DNA of 64,000 nt from NCBI RefSeq assembly GCF_029395355.1, contig NZ_CP113913.1, positions 496,001-560,000 of the forward strand, given 5' to 3'. Source of the DNA: Bifidobacterium sp. ESL0800 (GTDB lineage Bacteria; Actinomycetota; Actinomycetes; Actinomycetales; Bifidobacteriaceae). The position numbers and the translations under genes were made by a program. The first letter of the stretch is position 1. Each line of letters opens with the position of its first letter. Below, one piece after another: positions 26,845-36,942 of the stretch. The notes below the pieces were generated by a model. It searched no databases. It was not told the DNA's origin and was given only the letters and a program-made list of their open reading frames with translations.

Positions 26845-28764
26845 ATGAAACGCAATGATGATCGGCAACAGCCCATAGATGAAGGAGCCTCGCAGCTTCC
26901 ATTTGATAGTAGTGAGGCCGAGTACACCGGCGAAACCGATCGAGCCGAACAGACTTTCGAAGCCAAGCGGACTCTCGAAACCGAACGGGCCGATGAAGCC
27001 AATCGCACTAGTCTGACTGTTCAAACCGCAGCAGGCGATTATGAACCAAGCCATAGGAAGCCGAGTACTGATGTTTCCGGCGCTTTACCCACGTCCGGTT
27101 GGGTAATGGAATCCGACAACACGCCAATAGATACGCACTTCAACAAGCCTTCCCCACAAAATAGCGACATGGATAAAAAGATCGACAAGCTTCAGATTCT
27201 TGTCGCCGTTGTGGTGATTATCGTGATTGTTCTGGCCTCTGCCATCGGTTTCGGGATGAGGGGAAGGGTCCAGCGTGCCGAGCAGATGATTGCAATGATC
27301 AAGAAGGAAATGTCCACTCCCGGCCGGCCGATCGTCGACAAGGTGGGCGATCAAGTCTCCAGACTTCGCGGCGATCGTTCGGCGATCGACAAGCAAGTGC
27401 TGGATATGATTCGTAGCAAGAACGTCGGCAAAGCGGACACGACGAAGCTCAACTCCCTTGTTTCCGATACCGACGCCGACAACGCGACGTTTGCTGGGCT
27501 CGACGGCATGGATACTGTGGAAGTGAAAATGCAACTCGATCGCTATGCCAAGGCCTATGCCGCTTACAAGGCCCCGCTCGACGATTACGCCAACCATGCG
27601 CCGGCCATTTCGACAATGTACAAGACCTGTGGCGGCAATTGGGGGAGTATTTCAGAAAGCGACAAGGATAAGGCGAAGTACGACAAGATGATGGCCTCGT
27701 GCCGAAGCACGGTTGCGCCGCTCTCGGATTCCGGCGATGCCGCGATGAAGTCCTTGGTCGCTGCGGTGAATGCTGCTTTGGATTCCAGCGATAAGGCCGC
27801 CAAGCAGATAGTCCCGATCGATGAGGATGCAGACGATATCACGGCCCAGGTTGACCGGATGGATGATCTGGAAGCGGACGCGGATCCGTCGTTCGGCATC
27901 AGGGAGCACGTGGAACAGTATGGCCGTGACCTGCTCGCCGAGCGTAATGCGTTTCATCTCAAGTGGTGCGTCGACCGCGCCCACAAAACCGAAAGCGCAC
28001 AGAAGAAGTCCGCAGCAGCCGGCGCAACGGCGCGCAAAGCGTACCTGAAAGGGCCAGGTAAGGCCGATAACGCCAGGAATCCGGAAGCGACGGCGAAGGC
28101 TGTGGGCAACGTCGCCCGGCAATGGAATCTGCTGGACTCCACCGTTGAGGCGCTTAACATCGAAGGCATGGGAAGTCTGGAGTCCGTTGACCTCGACGAT
28201 CTGGGCGCCGTCATCAAAGCCGCGGACACGGCCAACGAGGAACTTGCCAAGCAGATGGACGCCAACGGGGAAAAGGATGATAAAGCATTCAACGATTATC
28301 TGTCAAGCTATCGCAAGGACAAGTCGCTGATTACCGCGTACTCAACCACCATACTTGCGGTTTCGAATTCGAAATCGTCTTGCGCGAACCTGCCCGAGCA
28401 ACCGTCTTTGGATGCCAATTACACCCAGTTTTCCGGTTACGTGGACGCCTGTTCGGCCGCTTTGAAGCCTTTGAAAAAGGCAAAGGACAACAAGACCCAT
28501 GACCTGTACGCAACAATGTCGGCGAATGCGAACAAAAATGTGAAGATAGTTGCCCGGCTGAAGGCTCTGGGAGCGCCGAGCGATGCCGCCAACGGGCCGC
28601 ACGGCCATGAGTACCAGCAACTTCGCGCTCAACTCATCAAGAACACGGATTTCAAACACATGGAAACGTTCGACAACTATGCCAGTGATTTCAACCATGC
28701 ACGCAATGCGGTGGATGTGCTCGACGCGTTGCAACGCCTGTCAGGACAGTCTGTGAATGACTGA
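26845..28764 (+). CDS. Large single-span surface protein of unknown function
   Basis: A 639-residue protein with a polar, Glu/Thr-rich cytoplasmic region (1-110), one membrane span (about 112-138, LQILVAVVVIIVIVLASAIGFGM) and a 500-residue extracytoplasmic part that is predominantly helical, Ala/Asp/Lys-rich and carries cysteines at widely spaced positions (CGGNW, MASCRS, KWCVD, SSCANL, VDACS) that could form disulfides. The N-terminal half-repeat ETDRAEQTFEAKRTLETERA is notable. No family was recognised. Upstream there is no strong Shine-Dalgarno, so an internal start such as MDKKIDKLQ (27170) is possible. It may be a cell-envelope or cell-wall-associated protein. Confidence 0.7.
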   Translation: MKRNDDRQQPIDEGASQLPFDSSEAEYTGETDRAEQTFEAKRTLETERADEANRTSLTVQTAAGDYEPSHRKPSTDVSGALPTSGWVMESDNTPIDTHFNKPSPQNSDMDKKIDKLQILVAVVVIIVIVLASAIGFGMRGRVQRAEQMIAMIKKEMSTPGRPIVDKVGDQVSRLRGDRSAIDKQVLDMIRSKNVGKADTTKLNSLVSDTDADNATFAGLDGMDTVEVKMQLDRYAKAYAAYKAPLDDYANHAPAISTMYKTCGGNWGSISESDKDKAKYDKMMASCRSTVAPLSDSGDAAMKSLVAAVNAALDSSDKAAKQIVPIDEDADDITAQVDRMDDLEADADPSFGIREHVEQYGRDLLAERNAFHLKWCVDRAHKTESAQKKSAAAGATARKAYLKGPGKADNARNPEATAKAVGNVARQWNLLDSTVEALNIEGMGSLESVDLDDLGAVIKAADTANEELAKQMDANGEKDDKAFNDYLSSYRKDKSLITAYSTTILAVSNSKSSCANLPEQPSLDANYTQFSGYVDACSAALKPLKKAKDNKTHDLYATMSANANKNVKIVARLKALGAPSDAANGPHGHEYQQLRAQLIKNTDFKHMETFDNYASDFNHARNAVDVLDALQRLSGQSVND

Positions 28765-28913
28765 TTTTTTCACTTGGACCAAGTTGGTTTGCTTTGCTGT
28801 ATTGCTTGTCCGTAAAAGTCGGAAGATGATTGGGTTTTTCACTTGGGTCAGGTTGCTTGCCGCGTTTGGATATTTGGAGGCAACTGTAGGGGAGTTCCAC
28901 TAAAATCGCGACT

Positions 28914-30485
28914 ATGACAAGCGTTGAAGCCTTTGACAGCAGCTGTGATGATCGCCGCAATGACAGCCCGGCCGGGCCTTCTCATTGCGAGAACGATAAG
29001 CCAAATGAACATGTGGATTCCTCATTGCCCGCCAAATCCAAATCGTCTGGGCTGCCCGACCCGTGGCCGGCTCCGCTCGCCGAAGGCAGGCTGGACGCGA
29101 CCGTGGTCATCCCCGGCAGCAAGTCGTTGTCGAACCGGTATCTGATTCTGGCCGCGCTCGGGCACAGACCGGTCACGATCGAGGGCATGCTGCGCTCGCG
29201 CGACACGGAACTGATGGCCGGCGCACTGCGGACGCTCGGAGTCGGTGTCGAATTCGATAAGGGCGAGGAAACCCGCGTGACGGTGACGCCGCCCGCCTCC
29301 GGCCGATTCAACGGCAATGTCACGGTATTCTGCGGGCTGGCCGGAACGGTGATGCGCTTCGTGCCGGGGCTGGCGCTCTTTGCCGACGGCCCGGTGCGTT
29401 TCGACGGTGACAAGCAGGCTTACGCGCGTCCGATGCACCCGTTGCTTGACGGTCTCGAGCAGTTGGGAGCGTATGTCGAATACGAAGGGAAGCCCGGATT
29501 CCTGCCGTTCACCATTACGTCGCAGGAAATCCGGGAAAGCGATGAAAATGAGCAGGATTATGCGGATTCGAACTCCTCTTCTAGCCCTTCTGGCTCACAG
29601 CTTTCATCTGTGGCCATCGATTCGTCTTCATCCTCGCAATTCATCTCCAGTCTGCTGTTGGTCGGTTCGCGTCTGCCGCAAGGTTTGGACTTGAGGCATA
29701 CCGGAGCCAAGCTTCCCAGCATGCCGCATATTCGTATGACCATGGCCGATGTCAACGGTGCCGGCGGAAACGCCGAAATGCCTGAAATCGGTCACTGGCA
29801 GGTGCCCCATCGCGCTTTGCAACTGCTTGACGGAGTAGTGGTGGAACCTGATCTGTCGAACGCCGCCCCGTTCCTCGGCGCCGCGATGATTGCCGGTGGC
29901 ACGGTGAGCGTGCCGAACTGGCCGACCTCCACCACGCAGCCTGGTGGTCTGCTTCCCGATATTCTGCAGAAGATGGGAGCTTCGGTCACGTTGGATGGCC
30001 GGCCTTTCGACGAGGTTATGGCGGATGTGCGCAATCCTGAAAAGTCGGTTTCCGTGCCGAGAAACGGGACATTGACGGTTTCGATGAACGGATCGATTCG
30101 CGGGCTCGGCAAGGCGTTCGACATGTCTGCGGCAGGGGAGATCGCTCCCAGCATCGCCGCTCTTGCTGCTCTGGCCGATAGCCCCAGCGAGCTGGTCGGC
30201 ATCGGCCATCTGCGCGGGCACGAGACGAATCGTCTGGCGGCCTTGGTCGCCGAAATCACCCGTATCGGGGCCGGGGCCGAGGAATTGCCCGACGGGTTGT
30301 CCATCACGCCGGTGCCGCGTAACCTGCTGCACGGTGAGATCATGGAAACCTACGCCGACCACCGCATGGCGACGTTTGCCGCAATGGTCGGCCTTGCAGT
30401 GCCGAATACCCGAATCCGCAACGTCGCCACCACCCGCAAGACCATCCCTGACTTCCCGGGCATGTGGTACAAGATGCTTGGCTGA
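28914..30485 (+). CDS. aroA: 3-Phosphoshikimate 1-carboxyvinyltransferase (EPSP synthase)
   Basis: AroA transfers the enolpyruvyl group of PEP to shikimate-3-phosphate, the sixth step of the shikimate pathway. The 523-residue chain is long for the family (about 430). A 60-residue hydrophilic N-terminal extension precedes the catalytic start VVIPGSKSLSNRYLILAALG (about 64-83), with the substrate lysine. GLAGTVMRF (about 142-150) is the conserved PEP loop. An Asp/Ser-rich insertion (about 205-240) lies just before the SSQFISSLLL helix that normally contacts shikimate-3-phosphate. The C-terminal DHRMATFAAMVGL (about 483-495) is intact. The start at 28914 is the first in frame; a later one would remove the disordered extension. 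Confidence 0.94.
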   Translation: MTSVEAFDSSCDDRRNDSPAGPSHCENDKPNEHVDSSLPAKSKSSGLPDPWPAPLAEGRLDATVVIPGSKSLSNRYLILAALGHRPVTIEGMLRSRDTELMAGALRTLGVGVEFDKGEETRVTVTPPASGRFNGNVTVFCGLAGTVMRFVPGLALFADGPVRFDGDKQAYARPMHPLLDGLEQLGAYVEYEGKPGFLPFTITSQEIRESDENEQDYADSNSSSSPSGSQLSSVAIDSSSSSQFISSLLLVGSRLPQGLDLRHTGAKLPSMPHIRMTMADVNGAGGNAEMPEIGHWQVPHRALQLLDGVVVEPDLSNAAPFLGAAMIAGGTVSVPNWPTSTTQPGGLLPDILQKMGASVTLDGRPFDEVMADVRNPEKSVSVPRNGTLTVSMNGSIRGLGKAFDMSAAGEIAPSIAALAALADSPSELVGIGHLRGHETNRLAALVAEITRIGAGAEELPDGLSITPVPRNLLHGEIMETYADHRMATFAAMVGLAVPNTRIRNVATTRKTIPDFPGMWYKMLG

Positions 30486-30592
30486 CCGCGCGGCGCGTAT
30501 TGGCGCAGATGGCAGACGTGGATAAGTGAAATGCTTGAGCGCGATGTCTGATATCGCTTGGGCTATCCAACACGTCGCCTGAAGATATGGCA

Positions 30593-30629
30593 AAGGCCGG
30601 AACCGAATGTTTCCATCGGTTCCGGCCTT
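30593..30629. terminator. Bidirectional terminator between aroA and ackA
   Basis: AAGGCCGGAACCGA (30593-30606) and TCGGTTCCGGCCTT (30616-30629) form a perfect 14-bp stem with a nine-base loop, flanked by A and T on both sides, in the gap between two convergent genes. Confidence 0.9.
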
Positions 30630-30686
30630 ATCGTCATTTCACAGAATATCAGAATCCGATATCATCATCCTGCGAAACGAAACGGC

Positions 30687-31916
30687 TCACTTCTGGAAGA
30701 CGTTGCCGTAGGAGTCCTTGCCCGCGGCGGCGATCTTGTCGGCCTTGTGGGCGATCGCCAGCTCCTCGTTGGTGGGGATGACGGCGATGATCACGGAGCT
30801 GTCGGGCGTGGAGATGATGCGCGGTTCCTTGGAACGGGTCTCGTTCTTCTCCTTGTCGAGCTTGACGCCGAAGGGCTCGAGCTTCTTGCATACGCGGGCG
30901 CGTACAGCGTCATCGTTCTCGCCGACGCCGGCGGTGAAGGTGATCACGTCCACGCCACCCATCTGAGCGGTGTAGTTGCCGATGTAGCCGACGATGCGGT
31001 GGATGTAGACGCCCATCGCGGTGATCGCGTCTTCGTTGCCTTCCTTGATGAGGCGATCGACCTCACGCATGTCGCCGTAGCCGGTCATACCCATCATGCC
31101 GGACTGCTTGTTGAAGAGGGTGTCGAGCTGGTCGACGTCCATGTGGGCGTTGCGAATCAGGTGGAAGACCACGGCCGGGTCGATGTCGCCGGTGCGGCTG
31201 CCCATCATCAGGCCTTCGAGCGGGGTCAGGCCCATGGAGGTGTCGATCGGGCGTCCGGAGATCTGTGCGGAGGCGGAAGCACCGTTGCCGATGTGCAGCA
31301 CGATCTGCTTCAGGCCTTCGGCGGGCTTGCCGACGATGCCGGGGACGACAGAGCCGATGTATTCGTGGCTGGTGCCGTGGGCGCCGTAGCGACGGATCTT
31401 GTACTTCTCGGCGACTTCCTTGTTGAGCGCATAGGTGCTGGCTTCCTTGGGAAGCTGGAAGAAGAAGGAGGAATCAAACACGAAGATCTGCGGTACGTCG
31501 GGCAGCAGCTCTTCCATGACCTCGGCTCCGGTGGCCTCAGGGCCGTTGTGCAGCGGGGCGAGCACGGCGAGATCCTTGACCTGCTGGATGGTCTTGGCAT
31601 TGACCAGCGCCGGCTGCGGGAAGACGGAACCGCCCTGCACCACGCGATGGCCGACGGCGACGATGCCGGACTCCTGAAGATCGGGGCCGTATTCCTTGAA
31701 GAAACCGAGGACGCGCTTCAGACCGTCGGCATGGGTCTTGATCGGCTCATCGAGCTCGTGCTTCTCGCCATTGTATTCATGCTTGTAATGGCCATCAATG
31801 GGTTCGCCGATCTTCTCAACGAGGCCGCTGGCAAGAGCGTCCCCTGAGCCTAGATCCACCAGCTGGTACTTGATTGAGCTGGAACCGGAATTGATGACAA
31901 GGACGGTTTTCGCCAT
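30687..31916 (-). CDS. ackA: Acetate kinase
   Basis: AckA converts acetyl phosphate and ADP to acetate and ATP, the ATP-yielding end of the bifid shunt. The 409-residue product has signature 1 VLVINSGSSSIKYQLV (about 5-20), the catalytic RVVQGG (about 90-95), the phosphate loop LHIGNGASASAQISG (about 206-220) and TAGVGENDDAVR near the C terminus. The start is the ATG at 31916 because GGAGG at 31926-31930 has correct spacing to it; the ATG at 31925 abuts the ribosome site and cannot use it. It lies downstream of pta on the same strand, but a hairpin separates them and a palindrome sits just upstream, so it may also have its own promoter. Confidence 0.96.
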   Translation of the reverse strand: MAKTVLVINSGSSSIKYQLVDLGSGDALASGLVEKIGEPIDGHYKHEYNGEKHELDEPIKTHADGLKRVLGFFKEYGPDLQESGIVAVGHRVVQGGSVFPQPALVNAKTIQQVKDLAVLAPLHNGPEATGAEVMEELLPDVPQIFVFDSSFFFQLPKEASTYALNKEVAEKYKIRRYGAHGTSHEYIGSVVPGIVGKPAEGLKQIVLHIGNGASASAQISGRPIDTSMGLTPLEGLMMGSRTGDIDPAVVFHLIRNAHMDVDQLDTLFNKQSGMMGMTGYGDMREVDRLIKEGNEDAITAMGVYIHRIVGYIGNYTAQMGGVDVITFTAGVGENDDAVRARVCKKLEPFGVKLDKEKNETRSKEPRIISTPDSSVIIAVIPTNEELAIAHKADKIAAAGKDSYGNVFQK

Positions 31917-31946
31917 TGTTTGCATCCTCCATATCGATTGATTGAC

Positions 31947-31964
31947 CCGTGGACGTTACCACGG
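31947..31964. promoter_or_regulatory. Inverted repeat upstream of ackA
   Basis: CCGTGG (31947-31952) and CCACGG (31959-31964) form perfect six-base arms around ACGTTA, 31 bases before the ackA start. Size and symmetry fit a repressor operator, but no regulator can be assigned. Confidence 0.35.
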
Positions 31965-32075
31965 CTACCAAGTTTCCAGTTTACTCACGAGCTGTTACAA
32001 GAGAGGGCTGAAAGTGGCGAAGTACGCGCGAAGCAATCCTGAATGTTTTTGGTTGAATTCGTATTATGAAATGAG

Positions 32076-32114
32076 AAATCCCGGCATCTCGATATGGCGA
32101 GTATGCCGGGATTT
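32076..32114 (-). terminator. Hairpin after pta (terminator or processing site)
   Basis: AAATCCCGGCAT (32076-32087) pairs with ATGCCGGGATTT (32103-32114), extended inward by CTCG/CGAG with a one-base bulge. It lies 22 bases beyond the pta stop and would separate pta from ackA transcription, at least in part. Confidence 0.75.
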
Positions 32115-32135
32115 GAGGTGGAATTTGATTTTATA

Positions 32136-33818
32136 TTACTGTTGCGCTTCTACGGCGGTCAGGGCGACCGTGTTGATGATGTCGTCGACGTTGGCGCCGC
32201 GCGACAGGTCATTGACCGGCTTGTTGAGTCCCTGCAGCACCGGGCCGATGGCCAGGGCGCCCGAGGTGCGCTGCACGGCCTTGTAGGCAATGTTGCCGGC
32301 GGCAAGCGACGGGAAGACGAAGACGTTGACATGGCCTGCCACGTTGTTGCCCTTGGCCTTGGTGGCGGCCACGGTGGGCGACCAGGCGGCATCGAACTGG
32401 ATGGAGCCGACTGCCGGCAGATCCGGGGCCTTCTCGTGCACGAGCTTGGTGGCCTCCTCCACGAGATCGACGTCCGGGCCCTTGCCGGAACCGAGGGTGG
32501 AGTAGCAGAGCATGCCCACCTTGGGGTCGACGCCGAAGGCACGCGCGGTCTGCGCGGACTGGATGGCGATGTCGGCCAGCTGCTCGGCGTTCGGGTTGAG
32601 GTTGATGGCGCAGTCGGCGAAGACGGCCACGTGGTCCTTGAAGCACATCAGGAACGCGCCGGAGACCAGCGAGGCGCCGGGTTTGGTCTTGATGACCTGC
32701 AGTGCCGGGCGCACCGTGTTGGCTGTGGAGTTGATCGAGCCGGAGACCAGGCCGTCGGCCTTGCCAAGCACCACGAGCATGGTGCCGAAGTAGCTCGGGT
32801 CGGTCAGCTGTTTGCGGGCCTGTTCTGGCGTCATGCCCTTCTTGGCGCGCAGCTCGCAGAGCTTGGTGGTCATCGGTTCGAGTACACTCTCGTCGTCCAT
32901 CGGCTGATAGCTGGCCTTCTCAAGTGACTTCAGGCCGAGTTCCTTGCCGCGTGCGAGAATGGCGTCCTTGTCGCCGACGATGATCAGATTGACGATGTCG
33001 CGCTCCAAGAGGTAGTCCGCGGCCTTGATGATGCGGTCCTCGCTACCTTCCGGCAGCACGATGGTCTTCTTGTGGGCCTTGGCGCTGGCCAGCAGGCCGT
33101 TCTGGAAGGCGTAGGGGGTGGTCGGGGCGTCGAACGACGTGCGGGCCGCGGCCACGACCTCGGAGGCGGGAGCGTTGTCGGCGAAGGCCTTGGCGGCCTT
33201 GTCAGCGGCATCCGGATCGGTGTCGGAGGGGAAATCGACGGCCGGGATGGTCCAGACCGGAACGGGGGAGTCTTTCAGAGCTTCCTTGGCATCTGCGGCC
33301 TTTTCATCGGTGCAGCCGGTGACGAAGACGCCGGCGACCTTGCCGCCGGCCTGTTCGACTTCGGCCGTGCAGGTTTCGACGGTGGCCTTCACCTGTTCGC
33401 CGTTGCGCGGAATGGTGCAGATGGCCAGGAACGTCTTGGCTTTGAGGTCGGAGGCGATGTCGGCATTGAGCGTGAACGCTTCCGGGTCAAAGACGGCGGA
33501 ACCGTCGCTGCCGACGATGACCATGGAATCCGGATTCGTGCGCTCGAGCTCGGCGCTGTAGGCGGCGACGATATCACCGCGGGCGCCGCTCTTGTCTTTA
33601 CGCGCGCACTTGGGGCATACGCCGCGAACTTCGTCAACTGACTGGCCGGCGTTGGCGGCCTTGAGCAGTTCGGCAGTAAACGTTTCCTTCTTGCAGGCCA
33701 CCGGACGGAACACTGCCGTCTTGCCTTGAGCGGCAAGTGCCTTTACTACGCCGTAGGCCACTACGTTACGGCCGTTCTTGCCTTCTGGGCTTGCGATATA
33801 AATGACTTCGTTTGTCAC
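32136..33818 (-). CDS. pta: Phosphate acetyltransferase
   Basis: Pta interconverts acetyl-CoA and acetyl phosphate, linking the acetyl phosphate made by phosphoketolase to acetyl-CoA. The 560-residue protein has a two-part build: an N-terminal region (about 1-225) beginning MTNEVIYIASPEGKNGRNVVAYG, related to the dethiobiotin-synthetase/DRTGG-like domains of long Pta enzymes, and the catalytic PTA domain (about 235-555) with [47 protein letters not shown] and the C-terminal FPSLAAGNIAYKAVQR. A cysteine pair in VCPKCARKDKSG (about 67-78) is unusual in this N-terminal part and may bind metal. It is transcribed toward ackA. Confidence 0.96.
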   Translation of the reverse strand: MTNEVIYIASPEGKNGRNVVAYGVVKALAAQGKTAVFRPVACKKETFTAELLKAANAGQSVDEVRGVCPKCARKDKSGARGDIVAAYSAELERTNPDSMVIVGSDGSAVFDPEAFTLNADIASDLKAKTFLAICTIPRNGEQVKATVETCTAEVEQAGGKVAGVFVTGCTDEKAADAKEALKDSPVPVWTIPAVDFPSDTDPDAADKAAKAFADNAPASEVVAAARTSFDAPTTPYAFQNGLLASAKAHKKTIVLPEGSEDRIIKAADYLLERDIVNLIIVGDKDAILARGKELGLKSLEKASYQPMDDESVLEPMTTKLCELRAKKGMTPEQARKQLTDPSYFGTMLVVLGKADGLVSGSINSTANTVRPALQVIKTKPGASLVSGAFLMCFKDHVAVFADCAINLNPNAEQLADIAIQSAQTARAFGVDPKVGMLCYSTLGSGKGPDVDLVEEATKLVHEKAPDLPAVGSIQFDAAWSPTVAATKAKGNNVAGHVNVFVFPSLAAGNIAYKAVQRTSGALAIGPVLQGLNKPVNDLSRGANVDDIINTVALTAVEAQQ

Positions 33819-33944
33819 GAGATAACTCCTTTATGCATGTTGCGCACGATCTTTTCGATCAACTACGATATCGATCGTTTCCATTTTAGGCGGAGGTGTG
33901 ACGTAGCCGACGTTCGGTTTGACAATACTGAAATTGAACAACAG

Positions 33945-33978
33945 AAAAGGACACCGGGTCGAAACCCGATGCCCTTTT
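33945..33978 (-). terminator. Terminator after xfp
   Basis: AAAAGGACACCGGGT (33945-33959) pairs with ACCCGATGCCCTTTT (about 33964-33978) with two G-T-type mismatches and a tight loop. On the minus strand the T-rich end follows the xfp stop. Confidence 0.75.
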
Positions 33979-34020
33979 CCATCAAATGGCTACTTAAAGC
34001 GTAGACGAATGAGAATCAGC

Positions 34021-36501
34021 TCACTCGTTGTCGCTGCCGGTGCTCATGGCTGCCTTGGCGGCCGCTTCCTTGTCCTGGTTCTTGACGTCGGAGTATACGA
34101 AGCCGGTGTAATCCGGGTGATCGTAACCCTCGTCGACCGCGAACTGGAAGGCGTCCGTACGGAACTTCTCGAGCTTGGCGATATCGTCGGCGTACTTCTT
34201 GGCGTCGAGCGTGCGCAGCACCTCTGCGGTCAGCTCGTAACGATCCATGTCGTTGACGCGCACCATATCGTACGGAGTCGTGGTGGAACCCTGCTCCTTG
34301 TAACCGTGAACGTTGAAGTTGTCGTGGTTCGGGCGGTCATAGATGATGGCGTGGATGTCGTGCGCATAGGAATGATACGCGAAGAGGACCGGCTTGTCGG
34401 CGGTGAAGAGATCGGTGAACTCCTCGTCGCTCAGAGCCTCGTCGTTCTCCTTGGGGCTCTGCAGCTTCAGGGTGTCAACGACGTTGACGACCTTGAACTT
34501 GATGCCGAACGCCTTGAGCTTCTCGCTGGCGGCCATGATCTCGAGCGTGGGGACGTCGCCGACGCAGGCGAGCACGATCTGCGCTTCGTCGTTGTTCTTG
34601 GCGGTGGAGGCCCACTTCCACTCGGCTGCACCCTTCTTGAGCTCTTCGCGAGCCTCGTCGAGGGTCTGCCAGGTGGCCGCAGGCTGCTTGCCCGCGAAGA
34701 TGGCGTTGATCTTGTTGGTGGACTTGAAGGCCTTCTCGGCGACGGCCAGCAGCATGTTGGCATCGGCGGGGAAGTACTCGGCCACAACGTGATCGTTGTT
34801 GAACGTCTTGTTCAGCAGCACGGAGCTCACGCCCGGGTCCTGATGGGAGAAGCCGTTGTGATCCTGGCGCCAGACGTGCGAGGAGATCAGCATGTTGATC
34901 GAAGCGACGGGCTTGCGCCAATCGATGTGGCGCACGGTGGCCTCGAGCCACTTGGCGTGCTGGTTGAGCATGGAGTCGATGACATGGCCGAAGGACTCAT
35001 AGGTGCTCCAGATGCCATGGCGACCGGTGAGGACGTAGCCCTCGAGGAAGCCTTCCATCTGGTGCTCGGAGAGCTGCTCGACGACCTGGCCGGTGACGGC
35101 CATGTGCTCGTCGGTCTGCTCGGAGAGATAGCCGTTGTCCCACTGCTTGTTGGTGACCTCATAGGCAGCCTGCAGACGGTTGGAAGCGGTCTCGTCGGGT
35201 CCGAAGATGCGGAACGAATCCGGGTTCATCTTGATGATGTCGCGGGTGTAGTTGCCCAGCTGGCGGGTGGCTTCGAGCTGACCCCAGCCGTGGCCGAACT
35301 CCTTGACGCCCTTGACTTCGTAGGCATCGAGATCGGGGAGCTTCAGATCCTCGCGGATACGGCCGCCGTTGGCGTTCGGGTTCTGGCCCAAGCGCAGTTC
35401 GCCCTTCGGCATGAACGCGGTGACTTCAGGCTTGATGGCGCCCTTCTCGTCGAAGAGCTCTTCAGGCTTGTAGGATTCCATCCAGCCCTTGAGGACCTGG
35501 AAGTGGGCCTCGGTATCGCGGGCGGAAGCCAGCGGGACCTGGTGAGCACGCCAGGAACCTTCGGTCTTCTGGCCGTCGATGTACTTCGGGCAGGTCCAGC
35601 CCTTCGGGGTGCGGAAGATGATCATCGGGTAGGTCGGACGATCCATGTCGTCGGTCTGAGCCTTGGCCTTGATGTCGCAGATCTTGTCGAAGACCTCTTC
35701 GAGCATATCGGCGAAGCGGCGGTGGATGGACATGTGGTCCTCATCGTCGAATCCGGCGACGAACTCGTAAGGTTCGTAGCCCATGCCCTCGAAGAACTCG
35801 TGGAGCTCCTCATCGGGGATACGGGAAAGAATGGACGGGTTGGCGATCTTGTAGCCGTTCAAGTGCAGGATCGGCAGCACGATGCCGTCGGTGCGCGGGT
35901 TGACGAGCTTGTTGGACTGCCAGCTGGTCGCCAGCGGGCCGGTCTCGGCCTCGCCGTCGCCGACCACAGCCGCGACGAACAGGCTCGGGTTGTTCATGAT
36001 GGCGCCATAGGCGTGGCTCAGCGCGTAGCCAAGCTCGCCGCCCTCGTGCATCGAACCCGGGGTCTCGGGGGCATAGTGCGAAGGAATGCCACCCGGATAG
36101 GAGAACTGGCGGAAGAACTTCTGCAGCCCGGACTCATCCTTGGTGATCTTCGGATAATACTCGGTGTAGGTGCCGTCGAGATAGGACTGTGCGACGCCTG
36201 CGGGTCCACCGTGGCCAGGACCCATGATGAACACGGTGTTCTGCTGGTGGTCGGCGATGAGACGGTTGATGTGGCCGAACAGGAAGTTCAGGCCGGGGGT
36301 GGTGCCCCAGTGGCCCACAAGACGGTACTTGACGTCCTTGCGGGTGAAGGGCTCCTTCATCAACGGGTTGCTACGCAGATAAATCTGGCCGATGGAAAGA
36401 TAGTTGGCGGTGCGCCAATACTTGTCGACTCCTTCGAGAGCCTCATCAGAAACCGGCTTGCCGAGCTTCTTCCACGGGGTGCCAATAACAGGACTAGTCA
36501 T
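34021..36501 (-). CDS. xfp: Xylulose-5-phosphate/fructose-6-phosphate phosphoketolase
   Basis: The defining enzyme of the bifid shunt: it cleaves fructose-6-phosphate or xylulose-5-phosphate with phosphate to acetyl phosphate plus erythrose-4-phosphate or glyceraldehyde-3-phosphate, using thiamine diphosphate. The 826-residue length matches bifidobacterial Xfp. Visible are [20 protein letters not shown] (about 62-81), the catalytic GPGHGGPAG (about 94-102), the ThDP-binding [14 protein letters not shown] (about 181-194), [20 protein letters not shown] (about 470-490) and [18 protein letters not shown] (about 544-561) with active-site histidines. AGGAG precedes the ATG. It is divergent from guaA, a neighbour pair conserved in the genus. 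Product acetyl phosphate feeds AckA and Pta encoded next door. Confidence 0.98.
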   Translation of the reverse strand: MTSPVIGTPWKKLGKPVSDEALEGVDKYWRTANYLSIGQIYLRSNPLMKEPFTRKDVKYRLVGHWGTTPGLNFLFGHINRLIADHQQNTVFIMGPGHGGPAGVAQSYLDGTYTEYYPKITKDESGLQKFFRQFSYPGGIPSHYAPETPGSMHEGGELGYALSHAYGAIMNNPSLFVAAVVGDGEAETGPLATSWQSNKLVNPRTDGIVLPILHLNGYKIANPSILSRIPDEELHEFFEGMGYEPYEFVAGFDDEDHMSIHRRFADMLEEVFDKICDIKAKAQTDDMDRPTYPMIIFRTPKGWTCPKYIDGQKTEGSWRAHQVPLASARDTEAHFQVLKGWMESYKPEELFDEKGAIKPEVTAFMPKGELRLGQNPNANGGRIREDLKLPDLDAYEVKGVKEFGHGWGQLEATRQLGNYTRDIIKMNPDSFRIFGPDETASNRLQAAYEVTNKQWDNGYLSEQTDEHMAVTGQVVEQLSEHQMEGFLEGYVLTGRHGIWSTYESFGHVIDSMLNQHAKWLEATVRHIDWRKPVASINMLISSHVWRQDHNGFSHQDPGVSSVLLNKTFNNDHVVAEYFPADANMLLAVAEKAFKSTNKINAIFAGKQPAATWQTLDEAREELKKGAAEWKWASTAKNNDEAQIVLACVGDVPTLEIMAASEKLKAFGIKFKVVNVVDTLKLQSPKENDEALSDEEFTDLFTADKPVLFAYHSYAHDIHAIIYDRPNHDNFNVHGYKEQGSTTTPYDMVRVNDMDRYELTAEVLRTLDAKKYADDIAKLEKFRTDAFQFAVDEGYDHPDYTGFVYSDVKNQDKEAAAKAAMSTGSDNE

Positions 36502-36942
36502 TTATGCTCCTGTACTCCTGTACACATTGTGTGCAATTGATTATTTTCTTCGGGCTCAAACCTTTGTTACTATTGATGTTCAGGGTTTGTGCCCAATCGA
36601 TGTTCACTTTACGTGTCGACTCAGACTTTTGGACGTTTTTTTGCATCTATGTGCTGTCTTGCGCTGTTTTTGTGAAATAATGTTATATTCTACAAATAAA
36701 TTGTGAGATTTTCGCACGTAACAAAACAACTTACAAACGTTGAAATTGAGCCATAAACTCCGTAACGCCAACGCTTAGCGATGTTCGATTCACAGAAAAT
36801 TCACGCGGCGTGTTGTTTTTTGTGATGTTGTTTTTTGTTTGTTCCGATGCCATGTGGAGAACACTTGATTTTGTCGCATTGAACCGCGAGAATGGACACT
36901 ACTTTATATTTGTTTCATACTATTTATATATAGGGAGAGTCC
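36502..36942. promoter_or_regulatory. Divergent xfp/guaA control region
   Basis: A 441-base A/T-rich gap with no gene. It contains long T tracts (TTTTTTG repeats near 36820-36840) and a LacI-like imperfect palindrome CGCCAACGCTTAGCG (36766-36780; arms CGCCAA/TTAGCG). Close to guaA there is a run of TA-rich possible -10 elements (36904-36935) followed by GGGAGAG. Expression of xfp is normally very strong, and the long region would suit several sites, but none is certain. Confidence 0.45.

Noticed and set aside
28765-28913. Imperfect repeat of TTTTTCACTTGG with nearby AGTTGGTTTGC/GGTTGCTTGCC before aroA
   Set aside because: Only two short copies, with no symmetry or spacing that suggests a defined site.
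33919-36540. An 873-codon open frame on the plus strand across xfp
   Set aside because: The opposite strand encodes an unambiguous phosphoketolase; this is its shadow, with no family features.
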